Both the position numbers and the translations under genes were made by a program. A stretch of DNA of 64,000 bases from Vitellaria paradoxa (Eukaryota > Streptophyta > Magnoliopsida > Ericales > Sapotaceae), in assembly GCA_019916065.1 (NCBI GenBank), contig CM034233.1, positions 15,045,009 to 15,109,008 on the forward strand, written 5' to 3'. Positions within the stretch are counted from its first letter, which is position 1. Every line of letters begins with the position of its first letter. Shown piece after piece: positions 47,401-57,695 of the stretch. The notes below the pieces were generated by a model, which was given only the letters and a program-made list of their open reading frames with translations, was not told the DNA's origin and searched no databases.

Positions 47401-50400
47401 CCAGGAAAGTTTCATAAAGGATGAGATACTTGTAAACTAAGAAGCATGGAAACGAGCACAAGAAATGGATATGACATTAAGCAGACATATAAAAATCATA
47501 ATTTAAAAAAAAAATCAGGATAAGATAGGGATGGAAAAACAAATAAATAATATCTTAAATGTAATAAATATCAAAATAGTAAGAAATTATTTTTCACATT
47601 CTACATATTAAAAAGGTTGAGTGAACATAATATCCCAATATATATCCTAGAAATCTCCATGTACAAACAAATTGAAAGTTTAAGGACATTAAAATTATTA
47701 AAAGGTCTAGAGAAGAGATTAATAGGTATTAAATTTACATTTTTTAGACTTGCAATACATGTGATGCATGTGTCTCAAGTGTTCAAATTGTCTCTGGTTC
47801 GAAAAAGTTAACATAAAATATACATATATAAAACATAGCATATATGGATGTGTGTCTGACCAATCCTTGTGCAACTTGGGCATGCACCCCTATAGACGTG
47901 TCCATGCTTCTTACCTTATAATTATAGGAACATAAATTTGTAATCAAGATTAAATGAGATAAACACAGAACATACCTGTAAGCCTGCTGAGACGTTCACT
48001 GAGCCTTGAATTTTCTGAATCAGTTCCTGATACGAATGCTATATCTGTTCTGAAAGGAAACCTACCTGATATCTGCAAAATAATAATAATAATATTAATA
48101 GTATTATTGTTATTATTATTATTAATAATAAAAGCACATAACATAGAAAGGAAATTGAAACTTGAGATATAATCAGTCACCTCCCAGACTATACCTGAAA
48201 AACTAGAATGTTTGAAGAATCATCAGAAGTGTCTGAGAGCTGTAAATGACCAAACTTTCTCACCTAACAGGACATACAAAATTGTGAGTGAGCATGCACG
48301 TGTGCCTTGCACAGAGAGCATAAATGAAAGAACTAATGTTGAAAACTGAGAGATGAAATATAAATAAGGATATAACACTGGAAAAATGAAAGCAAATGAA
48401 ATTCTATCAAAACAGTTACCAACAAAGATAGACATGGCAAACAACGACAGAAAACTATGACATCAATTCTTACATACTTGGACTCCAAGATTTTGCAGGA
48501 CAAGGTCTGATAAATTGTGAATGTGAGGTGTCTTGAAGCCAGAAAAGTGAATCTCCAGATCATCCTGCAAGAAATTGGATTATGTTTACAGTTGACAGAA
48601 GAATATTGCTGGGCCCACAAAATATACAAACATGGAAGCATGCACGAGTAATTTAGTGGTGTGGAAGGGATGGCTTTTAAGCTAACATCATAATAATAAA
48701 GTGAAAACAGGATCAGCATAAATAATTTCAGATATGAACTTTCGTCAAGTGTGAAAGCCATACAGTCTGAGGACTACTGCAAAGTTACATTTAATTTTAG
48801 CAACATGGAGACAATGAGGAATGGAGGAACAGCAAGACAGTGGTCTGTAAAATGAGTTTTCAGTCAGAAATGTATAAATAAAAAGGGTCAGTACGTTGAT
48901 ATTAGAGTAGGTGAACGGAGAGGAAAGGAAAATCTTGTTAAAGAAGCTTCCCGAGTAAAAGAATGGTCATCTCCAGAAAGACATTTAAGTATGTCCAGCA
49001 ACCAGTTCGGGGTGAAAACAAGCCAGAAGCTAAAGGAAGATTTTTACTATTCCAAAACATTCATTTTGATTAGTTTAATGCATTGTTAATAAAGGAAGCA
49101 GGCAACAGAATGATGATCAGGAACTCCAAAATCCGTGATACTTGTTGTTTTCTAGAGGTTATATGACGAAAGATTTGAGAGATGACGACAGATAGAGCCA
49201 GCCACAAAGATGCTACTAAAGCTCCATTATAGAGTTTCCTGCTGTGATCCGGAGAGCAAGTTTACATCCTGAATGACATCATTCCATTTTTAAATAAAAA
49301 GCAATTGTTTCCTTTGTCACAATGAAGATCCCAGAGCATCTATCTGAGGACATACCGTTGATTCTAAATGTAATTGCCAACCACCAACATCTGTTTGTGA
49401 TCCAAAAGCTAAAAGAGATTTCTCACGGTTGTGCAGGATATCTCCACTCAAACGTAAAGCAGTCCCAGCTTCATCAGCAAGATAGAAGAAAAGGTGTGCA
49501 ATTCCCCACATGTCGTCACTAACGTTGGAACTGATAAAAGAGGATTACAACAAACGACGATTATTAAATGACATGAACAATAAGTCAGCAAAACCACCCT
49601 ACTTCCAAAAACTCAAAATTTACGAACATGATTTTTTTTAATACTAGAGGTATCCCCACATTTGGTGGAACTAATCCCTAGAGCTCCTAACCCAGGCCAC
49701 AGAACTAGGAGCCAGCTAATGCCAAAGGGGTTTGAACTGATGGCTTCTACTTCAATTGGAAGAGATCTTACCGATGAACTGCCTCTGTGTAACTTTTAAG
49801 AATAGGAAATTTTGAGGAATTCATGATGTGAAAAAAAAAAAAAAAATTGAAAAACTAATTAGGAGAAGTAGGAGAACATTAATGTATTTACAAAGTAGCT
49901 CACTTGTTTCGAAACGTGAAGCACATGGCAGTTTCAGATAGGTTTTGAAATAGCCCATAGTGACATCAATGAACAAATATTTTTCATAAAATTAGGACTT
50001 CCTAAGATAGAAACACATTAGTTGACCTCTAAACATACATCTATTTGTTTATCATTTAATAAGTTGCCACATATTAAAACATATCAATAGTTCACATTTG
50101 AGTACAAAATTGCTTTTCACAGTGTCAAAGTACTGTTACAACAGGTATATCACATATATATTTCAAAACAAATACACAACCAAATGGATAGTACTGATGT
50201 GCTCATTTGCTCAAAGTCAAATACATTAGGGGAAAAATAACTATAATCATTGCTTAAACTGCTAAGTGCAAGCCAACTTTATCTTTACTATGCCCCCCCT
50301 TCTCCCCCCAAAAGAAGGAATGAAATATAGAAAAAAACCAAAACTTAGGAAGAACAGTGCAACCCCTCCAAGATAGTCAATGATGGGTAAATGGATGTAT

Positions 50401-53400
50401 ATAAGACCAAAAAACACGAACTTCCTGTTATGCACTCAAGCTTTTAATCATCTGCCTCATATTCACATGCTATTCTATTATTAGACAGTCTTGTAGTCTG
50501 TACAAAATCTACAGATTTGGGGCTATATCCACCAATATATCAAGAGGGGAAAAGCTTATTAAAGGTATATGATAAGACAAATGTAAGATAGGATGTAAGG
50601 ACAATTACTTCTCACTTTGCACATCAATTCGAACTGCCCAGTCCCCTCCATAACCACTGCCATTCTCTTTGGATTTCAAAAAACTTGTCATAATGGTCAT
50701 GTGTTGATCAACTAGCGTTTGATGTCCATAATCCCGTCCGTTGTGATGAGTCCAACCATATGTCTTCAACTCATCTGCATCTTGGCAGAAATGTCTCATG
50801 AAATATCTTCCATCCTTTACACCAAGCCACATCAACCCAGCAACCAAAGACTCTGGAATCCTGACAACTACAACCATTAATTAAAAGCATCTTTCCGTAA
50901 TAGATAAAGTTAGGTAAAGCCAACACCCCCCCCCCCAACAAAAGAAAAATAAATAAAAATAAAAAGTTCAGTTCTTTTCTTCTGCCTTTTTTGTGTTACA
51001 GCAGCAAATGTGAGAATTAAACTGTAGTCAAATATCACATATTATGTTACTAACATTTACTACTGATTGGGATGACTAGCTGGCCTTTCAAGATGACATA
51101 ATTTTTCTGAAGAGCAAAAGTTTGAAATATATCTAAATACCAATTTCGTCAGTTTTCATCTGTTGGCAAACAAGTGGCTTTTTTGGAAATTATATTAACT
51201 TTAGTTTACTACTTTGATTTTAAAGCTTTCTGAACTTGTTGATTTACTGAGACAATAATGATAAAACAATAATGGAAAAACTTGAGGTTTGACTAATAAC
51301 ATATTTTCGTTCACTTCTTCCTATGGCTACTCCTGGTAGAACCAACTCGTGAGGTAATACCTAGACAATGATAATTAATTATCTTTTTGAAAATGAAAGC
51401 TAGGCAAACCAAGAGGACATAAATATTGGGAAATCAATGGTACAATAACATCAAAAGTTGCAAAACATTGTTACTGCATGAAATAACATGCATTACCTAC
51501 GATGAGTTTTTGTGGTTAGAATGATTATCTCGTCTTTCAAGCTGATTTGTTTGTTTATACGTTTATTTTTTAGTAAAGTTTTATTGATTAGGTGCAGCAT
51601 TTGTTTTTTGGACCAATTATCTTAGCCACAAAATTCATAAGTTGCAGGTTTGGCTACACTGATTTATGAAATGTTTGACATTTGGTGGTTCGATCAAATC
51701 TTTTCCAAATCTGTGTATTTCATAGTCAACAAACTTGTGGAAGTTGTGGTATTAGTTAAATTTAAGAAAATTACAAAATTAGAACTAAACTACTCTTTAA
51801 TTAAACCAAAAAAAAAAAAAAAAGAACCAGCTTAATAGTTGTGTCCTTGTTCTTCATCAAATATATTAGTTGATTTCAAATATCCTTACCACACAATAAC
51901 ACAGCTCATGCTACTTTGCTTAAAATATTTCAATCATTAGATAACTCTTTTTTTAAATCTGGCACTTGGCATAACATTTGTAGCATTATGAAAACTGTCA
52001 ATTATACTTAACAGTACATTAAACTGTTGAACACATTAGTTGAACCAGTGGAGTATGACCAACATAACATAACTTAAATGAAAACTGCACTACAACATAG
52101 AAAAACCATGTAAAGCTTAACATTTTAAAATCCCCCACAACAATTATAATAAATGTTATATCTTGCAAGTAATAAATGCGAAATGGAAAAAGATAACAAC
52201 AGAGATATTTGAAAAGAAGGCAATGGAATACCTTGCACGAATTCCAAAATAAACTTGAGGGCGATATGTTCCCCAATACAAGCTCTCCTTGTGCTCACCT
52301 TGAAACTACAACAATTGAATCATCCAAATTTCAGTGAGATAGACAATTTCATGGCATTATATAAACACATACACAAGCAGCTACAATATAAGATACAACT
52401 ACATATGTTTGTGTACAAATATTCAATTTCAACTCAACTAAGCCTTTTCCAAGGGGTTGTTGACCTGATCTTTCGCAGTTGCACTTTATTAAGAGCCATA
52501 ATCTTAATTAAACTGCAACATGAAATGTCATTTTTTATTATCTCAACCCAAGTTAATTTTGACCTCAATCATTTTTTTAGCATTACCCTTAATATAGATT
52601 GTGTCAATTTCCTAACTAGAGCACTCACTAGTCCTTGTCATACATGTTCTCACAATATTTGATTTCCTCCTATTTTTATCTTCAATATTTTTTAGAAGTA
52701 AATATTATTTACTAAAGTAAGGGGAGAATAGGATTAGGATGACTCAAACCCATGACCTTTGATTTAGGTGGCAATGCCTTTTCTACTTCAGCTAACACTC
52801 TCATCAACTCTAATAATTTTGACATGGACAAACACACATATGTACATAAATATATAAATGTTACAGGTGACAGTTTCACTTGGGGAAAATCCATGATTTT
52901 TTGGGGCAGGAAATGCCATGAAAACCTTGATTTCCGAGCTTGCTCAATGTGATTTATAAGATCGAAAATCAGAAACAGGACAATCAATATCACAACAATG
53001 CCAAACCCTAGCAGAACTTTGAGATCAACATTTAGGACATGATTGTTGGTCTTCATCATACATGCTCTCACGATCCTTGATTTGCCATCAATTCATCTTC
53101 AAGAAATGCTACCTCTACCATCTAATTCCTTCATTACCTAACTCCCTTGGTTTGTAAATGTACACAAATAAATACAAGTTTAAATTGCAGGCGATTGTTT
53201 CACAGGAGGAAGATAAGCAATTTCTGGGGCATGAAATAGGATTACAACCTCTATTTATGAGTTTGTTCGACGGGACATGTCAGGTGGAAAATCAGAAACA
53301 GACCAATCAAGAACGTGGCAGTGTCAAACCCTAACAGAACTTTGAGATCAACGTTCAGGATATGCTATGCTCTCACAATCTTCATTTCCTCTCAAAAAAA

Positions 53401-54135
53401 AAAAAAAAAAAAAACTACCTCCGTCGTCTAATTCATTCGTTAGTAACCCTTACTCTCTTGAATTACACATGTACACAAATGTGTATATGACTTCACATAG
53501 CAGGTGACAATTTCACCTGATGAGGATCCAAGATTTTGGGGTAGGAAATGGTGTGATAACCTCGATTTATCAGTTCATTGGGCAGGATTTATAGGATGGA
53601 AAATCAGAAACAGGACAATCGCAATGCCAAATCCAAACAGGACTTTGAGATCAACATTTAGGATCCACTTTTTAGTCTTCCTCGCAATGCTCTCACAATC
53701 TTAATTTCAATTCACTTTATATCCGAACAATACGACCAATCATCTAATTGTTCGTTCCCGACCCTAATTCTCCTAGTTCATACATGCACACACAAAATAT
53801 ATTAACGTACGAGTTCAATTAGAAAATGACAGTTTCACCTGAGGAAGATCCATGATTTTTGGGGCCGGAAATGGCGTGACAGCCCTCGGCTTCCGAGCTG
53901 GTTCAACTGAATTTATAAGATGATGAATCAGAAACAGGACAATGAAGAACGCAACGATGCCGAGCCCTATCAGAACTTTGAGATCAACGTTTAGGAGACG
54001 AATGAGACTTTGGTCTCTGCCTCTGCCCTTCCGTAGTTTCGCATTAAGTTGTGCGGCACGGAGCAAGCGATCGCCATCAGCGTCAGTGGACGATTTGATT
54101 CTGCTTCGCGCACTTCGCCGGCCACTTCCAGTCAT
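35481..54135 (-). CDS. GCS1: Mannosyl-oligosaccharide glucosidase (alpha-glucosidase I, GH63), Arabidopsis GCS1/KNOPF orthologue
   Basis: Exons in gene order are 54135-53839, 52305-52232, 50860-50609, 49530-49356, 48564-48478, 48263-48195, 48072-47976, 46084-46002, 43064-42957, 42073-41952, 41775-41668, 41569-41496, 40446-40321, 39338-39271, 37452-37303, 37224-37174, 36877-36821, 36565-36416, 36221-36130, 35994-35885, 35780-35717 and 35625-35481. All phases join, giving 852 residues, the Arabidopsis length as I remember it. It is a type II ER membrane protein (anchor about residues 53-74) that removes the terminal alpha-1,2 glucose from Glc3Man9GlcNAc2. GH63 landmarks are [26 protein letters not shown] with ERHLD (D587 probable general acid; E599 and D603 also conserved), YWRGPIW, and WEQYD near the C-terminus (E819 probable base), by analogy to yeast Cwh41. 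Another in-frame ATG lies 6 bp upstream. Exon 14 uses a weak donor (AAG|GTCCCA). Confidence 0.96.
38168..38193. repeat. (GA)n microsatellite in glucosidase I intron 14
   Basis: About thirteen GA dinucleotides. The remainder of this 1.8-kb intron has poly(A) runs near 38045, 38619 and 38687 but no recognised element. Confidence 0.85.
40090..40199 (+). mobile_element. SINE with poly(A) tail and 19-bp target duplication in glucosidase I intron 13
   Basis: A degenerate B-box-like GGGTGCAAGTCATCC at 40130-40144 is followed by pyrimidine-rich CCCTATCCCCCTTCCCC and a long A-run. AAGATATTTGTGGAACTGT is perfectly duplicated at 40071-40089 and 40200-40218. Same general structure as 5661 and 18007. It is antisense to the host gene. 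Confidence 0.85.
40928..40972 (-). mobile_element. Ultra-short SINE 3'-end insertion (45 bp) in glucosidase I intron 12
   Basis: The plus strand reads (CCAAA)n, then CCAAGCCTTTTCCCACTAGG and TGGGGTCAGC. It is nearly the same as 25507-25548. A perfect 21-bp target duplication flanks it (40907-40927 and 40973-40993, starting AAAAGTATAGAATTTGG). Only the sequence from the hairpin to the 3' tail is present. Confidence 0.85.
43501..44596. mobile_element. 1.1-kb inverted-repeat element with internal ~133-bp tandem repeats, glucosidase I intron 8
   Basis: The left end AGGTTATGTTTGGTACGTGG and the right end, read on the other strand, AGGTTATGTTTGATATGTGG are imperfect inverted repeats of at least 30 bp. 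Between them a unit with AAAATGGTCATTTTACAA starts at 43751, 43884, 44016, 44152 and 44285, a period of 132-136 bp, with a shortened copy at 44342. Flanking ACAATCACTG (43491-43500) and ACGAGTACTG (44597-44606) agree at 7 of 10 positions, a possible decayed target duplication. No transposase is encoded. Confidence 0.65.
44850..45635 (-). mobile_element. 5'-truncated LINE fragment in glucosidase I intron 8
   Basis: The minus strand carries, in broken frames, [20 protein letters not shown] then [31 protein letters not shown], and [20 protein letters not shown]. This is the zf-RVT zinc-binding region near the end of plant LINE reverse transcriptases. A T-run near 44850 is its poly(A) tail on the minus strand. 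It is in sense orientation with the host gene. No clear target duplication; a C11-A12 tract lies just beyond the truncated 5' end. Plus-strand frames here are shadows. Confidence 0.7.
45639..45662. repeat. C11-A12 composite homopolymer tract
   Basis: Eleven C then about twelve A, adjoining the truncated end of the LINE fragment at 44850-45635. Confidence 0.85.
46250..47131. other. Unidentified repeat-like segment in glucosidase I intron 7
   Basis: This is GC-richer than the surrounding intron and not similar to any exon. On the minus strand it shows a TATATAAAGG word (near 46850) followed by more GC-rich sequence, reminiscent of an LTR and leader of a retrotransposon, but no boundary, primer site or protein was recognised. 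Confidence 0.3.
47132..47179 (+). repeat. Au-like SINE 3' end, degenerate
   Basis: TGTAGCTAACCCCATTTAGT then TAGGAAAAGAGTACGTTGAG, followed by TTGAGG, resembles the Au-like SINE 3' end (ACCCCA, stem, GGAAAAG, T/G-rich tail) in plus orientation. A few bases more of the 5' side (TGTAG) are present than in the ultra-short copies. No target duplication was found. Confidence 0.4.
47261..47283. repeat. T12-G11 composite homopolymer tract
   Basis: Twelve T followed by eleven G. It is the complement-strand version of the C-run then A-run tracts. Confidence 0.85.
48079..48130. repeat. (TAA)n/(TTA)n microsatellite in glucosidase I intron 6
   Basis: AATAATAATAATAAT passes into TTATTATTATTATTAATAAT, forming an imperfect inverted repeat next to exon 7. 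Confidence 0.75.
52431..52457 (-). repeat. Possible SINE 3'-end fragment in glucosidase I intron 1
   Basis: AACTCAACTAAGCCTTTTCC followed by AAGGGG resembles the 3' ends of Au-like SINEs, but it is short, imperfect and lacks a visible target duplication. Confidence 0.3.
52880..53071 (-). pseudogene. Tandem copy 4 of the glucosidase I anchor exon, still open
   Basis: The minus strand encodes [20 protein letters not shown] and continues through [15 protein letters not shown] and KIMDFPQ, closely following true exon 1 ([20 protein letters not shown] through KIMDLPQ). A donor-like CAA|GTGAAACT stands at the same place. An in-frame ATG (53071) precedes the anchor, so it could in principle act as an alternative first exon splicing to exon 2. 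The basic Ser/Arg-rich N-terminus of exon 1 is missing. Whether it is transcribed cannot be told from sequence. Confidence 0.7.
53204..53385 (-). pseudogene. Tandem copy 3 of the glucosidase I anchor exon, decayed
   Basis: The minus strand reads [27 protein letters not shown], then a stop near the end of the anchor and a frame that is no longer conserved. The GTGAAAC donor word is kept at the position equivalent to the exon 1 donor. Confidence 0.65.
53517..53690 (-). pseudogene. Tandem copy 2 of the glucosidase I anchor exon, decayed
   Basis: The minus strand reads [20 protein letters not shown] then a shortened anchor and a stop. CAG|GTGAAATT matches the exon 1 donor. Shared AGATCAAC anchors in the four copies lie at 53981, 53648, 53345 and 53022, so the period is about 300-333 bp. 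Confidence 0.65.
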
Positions 54136-54230
54136 TTTCAATTTAGGGTCTATCGATGAATAGATTCACCAAGCTCTCGGATGTGCATGGGGTTACTACT
54201 CACTAGTGCGAGGACCGTGACGGGGCCGCG

Positions 54231-54255
54231 AGAGAGAGAGAGAGAGAGAGAGAGA
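54231..54255 (-). promoter_or_regulatory. (CT)n tract in the glucosidase I 5' leader or core promoter
   Basis: A GA run on the plus strand, i.e. (CT)n in gene orientation, lies about 100 bp upstream of the start codon. Pyrimidine microsatellites are common just downstream of plant transcription starts. No convincing TATA box was seen upstream. Confidence 0.45.
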
Positions 54256-54299
54256 GTACGATGTTGAGCGTCGAGACCTGAGCTCAGAGTCGTAAGGGA

Positions 54300-56257
54300 C
54301 GGCGAGGTACACTTGGGCCGGCTAAGGGATTGGGCTAACCAGCAGTCTAGTCTACTATTGTGTCTGAAGCCTCGCTAACCAGTCCACGGTGTTGAACATT
54401 CATGATGGGATGATAGGTGTTAAACATTCACGATGATAGGACGCTAAGGAGATAATTGACTTATAACTAAATAGTTTATTTATTAATTTGTAAAAAGGGT
54501 AAATTTATTTTTTTACATTTTAATTTTTTAAAAATTTTTAAGAATAAAAATGTTAAATTAATTAAAACTAAAAATATATTTAAAAAAAGTTACCTTTTTT
54601 TCCTTTCCAAATACAAAGGTAACTGACTTATTTTTAGTCAGTAATAGCTAACTAAAAATAAGTTAATTACTTTTTTTTTTTCAAACCAATCTTAAGTGTC
54701 AAAAATAAAAAATAAAATATTAATTTATTTATTTTTAAAAATAAATTATTAATAATAAAATATCTTTTCATCATTTAAAAACACTATTTTTTCAGATTGT
54801 TTTCGTATTTATAATTTTTAAAGTTATAAAATTCGAAGCTAATTATTTAAAAAATTTTGTCCAAATATAATTTTTTTTAGTTTATATATAAATTGCATCA
54901 TGGAATTAAATAGTTTATTATTATAAATTTAAAATCATCTAAAAAATATAATTTTTTAAAATTTTGCATAGTAATGACTTCACCATTCTAAAAAATTATG
55001 GCACCAGTTGTTATTAAAAAACTTTCATATGTTGTCATTTACTCTCACATTTATATTTTAATTTAATTTAATCTTAAATTCTAATTATTTAAAATATCTA
55101 ATTATTCAATTGAGCCTTAAAAATGTATTTGCGTTATGTTTAATTAATTATTCATTGAATAAGTCATTCTGCTTTCTTTTCTGGGTTTAAAACCAACTTA
55201 ACTCATCACAAGATTTTTTTTTTTTTTTTGTTTTGAAGCAACTCAACACAAAATACGACTCCGGTCATTTTACACCAATTTCTTCTTAAATGTGCTTGAA
55301 ATAATTGTAATTAATAACTAAGCATCAATTTCATGTATTGAACAAGCATTTTCATGAATTTAACTCAAGTTCATCTATATATATATTATCACAAAAATTT
55401 ATAATCATTACAATTCTAATTTATATAGTCTAAGCATGAACTAGACATGTTAGCAAGAATCAAAATAATCCAAAGCAAGTGATAAGATCCCCGACCTCTA
55501 ATACTGAAGAATGAGAAATTGGGGAAGAGGACAACTAGACAGTGGTTCATATTGGAACACTAGAGCTCAATCACGAACCCAACCCGAAACACGGGCCTAA
55601 TCCAATTGGGACTTCAGAACAAACAAGGCAACCCAAATTACCCCAAACACCACTCGCAAAAGCCCACAAGTGCATTTTTTTTTTTTTTTTTTGGTATCTC
55701 ACAAGTGTCACTCAAGACCTAAAACTCAAAATTTTTAACCCAGCTCAACTACCTCACTCTGGTTCTTTGATGCCGACCATACACATTCACACGCTGACAC
55801 CTCCTCCTACTCTCACAATACCAATCAAAGGGATATGTGGATGTTTGATTGGATATGTGGATGGTAAATGAGAATCGAGTTTCCCGAGGAAGTTTCCCAA
55901 GGAAGCCAAGCATGTGGAGGAAACTCCTTCGTTACTCCATCATATACATACATATGTATATGTACAAAGCAAAAATGGTAGGATCTAGATAAAGTTGTGC
56001 ACATGCCAGGAGACATTTCGTATGCAACAGAATCAACTCATCCAGTCGTGCGCACGAACACCGGACTCCAAGTCGTGCACACGAGATACCACGTTCCATG
56101 CGCGTGTCGTAACAAACTCCAAATTTCCTAAATGTTGAGCCCAAACCCAATTCTAGTCAAAATTTAATTCAACATCTAACCATATTAGAGTAAATAGACA
56201 TTAAAACAGTCCACCAAGTAGTATAATATACGTCAACGTGTAAATGAACAAATATAC
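54300..56257. other. AT-rich intergenic sequence upstream of glucosidase I
   Basis: No coding signal. Frames of 60-110 codons around 55540-56150 cross poly(T) runs, lack domains and are judged spurious. Confidence 0.5.
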
Positions 56258-56271
56258 AAAGTATCAAGTAA

Positions 56272-56484
56272 ATCCGTCAAGGCCGTCAGAGAAGTCTAAC
56301 AGTTCTTAGAACCAATCGTAAACTCGGAGATTTTGAGTTTGAATATCGCTTGTTACCCTGTCTTGCCCAGTGCTTAGATCTTACGGATGGGTTCAAACAC
56401 CCCTGGTTTACCCATCAACTACGCGATTCGTCAAGGATTACAATAAATTGGTGCGAGTTCTAGATTATTCCCCCCCCCCAAAAA
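56272..56484 (+). mobile_element. SINE-like insertion ending in C10-A, with target duplication
   Basis: The 213-bp insert is flanked by perfect AAAGTATCAAGTAA copies (56258-56271 and 56485-56498). It contains a B-box-like GAGTTTGAATATCGC (56336-56350), a middle part with GATGGGTTCAAACACCCCTG, and ends GGTGCGAGTTCTAGATTATT followed by ten C and several A. The A box is not convincing. This ties at least one C-run/A-run tract of the window to a retroposon 3' end. Confidence 0.65.
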
Positions 56485-56498
56485 AAAGTATCAAGTAA

Positions 56499-56933
56499 TT
56501 ACACTCATAACATGTATATACGTGGGCATATATATACGTATAGAGTTTTAGCATGCTTAAAATAAATTAATTTTATTTTTCTCACTTTCTTATTTTATAT
56601 GACACTAGCAAATAATGTATGTTTACGGCACTTTTCAATTAAAATTAAATATACACACATTTGAAATTGAAATATGTTAATACATTTTCTTTTTTCAAAA
56701 AACCTAAAATAAATTTTCTTTTCAAAAACTAAAAAGAAATTCCTTTTTCAAAAATCCAAAATTTTTGTCTTTTTTCATACAAACTTTTTAGATATCACCA
56801 TTAAGTTTAATTCAATGATTTATCAGAATGTGAAGTGACTCAAAGACTGAGTCAAAGTTTGAGGGGAAGTTTTGATTTGTGAGATAGATGTTGATTATTT
56901 AATTCATATCGAATCATCAAAAAAATAAATTAA
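56499..56933. other. Short AT-rich spacer before copia element A
   Basis: No feature recognised. It includes the genomic flank of the element A 3' LTR. Confidence 0.4.
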
Positions 56934-57297
56934 TGCGGAAGCGTACCTGAATCCATTGATGTAATTTTGTGGTTCTTGATCTTCCAAGCCAATACGTAGG
57001 TTTCTTTTCTTAATTCTCTCTAACGATGGGATCTCAAATTAATTAGAAAACTCTTACGTATGACCTGGGGACTATAACTTATTTATAATAACTGTAGAAA
57101 CTCTACTTCTATTCGGCCCATCATAAAATAGAAATATGGGCTTAAATATCTACACATTAAAGGCCCATACAAAATTGAGATGTTATAAAGCCCAAAACCT
57201 TAAAACCTTAACAGACCACTTTAAATGGACTTAATCTTTATGATAGCCTATAACACACAAATAACAGATTTGGCCCACAATTAATTATTTTCCAACA
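56934..57297 (-). repeat. 3' LTR of copia element A
   Basis: On the minus strand it begins TGTTGGAAAATAATTAATTG and ends CGCTTCCGCA, 364 bp with TG...CA ends. The end at 56934 is inferred from the CA rule, since the partner LTR is outside the window. Confidence 0.7.
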
Positions 57298-57695
57298 ATC
57301 TCCCATTTGGGCCAGATATGTTAGCTTGTGCATTATAAAATTAACCTTATGAGCTCAAAATTTGCTATCATTATCAAACATCTCTATGCAATCTGGTCCA
57401 TCAATTATATCAATATAGGATTAAAGCGGCTTTCGTTATATGTATCATAACTAAACCCATCAATAGTCACATATATCAATACAATCAACGACATAGATCA
57501 AGTATGGATGTGTAGCATAGAAATTACATGTAATGTGATCTAAACATGCCTATTTCCAACTGGTCCAGCTTTATTCTTTAGTGAGATCACAACAAATACA
57601 TTCAAAGTGCAAATAAACTAAATATATCTTATTCTGCAGAAAATAAATCCATAAAATGTATCTACAACTAAAAAGTATCCAAATACAAACTCCCA

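Noticed and set aside
53942..54163. Plus-strand frame opposite glucosidase I exon 1
   Set aside because: Antisense shadow of a well-supported exon.
55542..56150. Frames of 63-109 codons upstream of copia element A
   Set aside because: They cross poly(T) tracts, have no domain, and no splice-linked partner was found.
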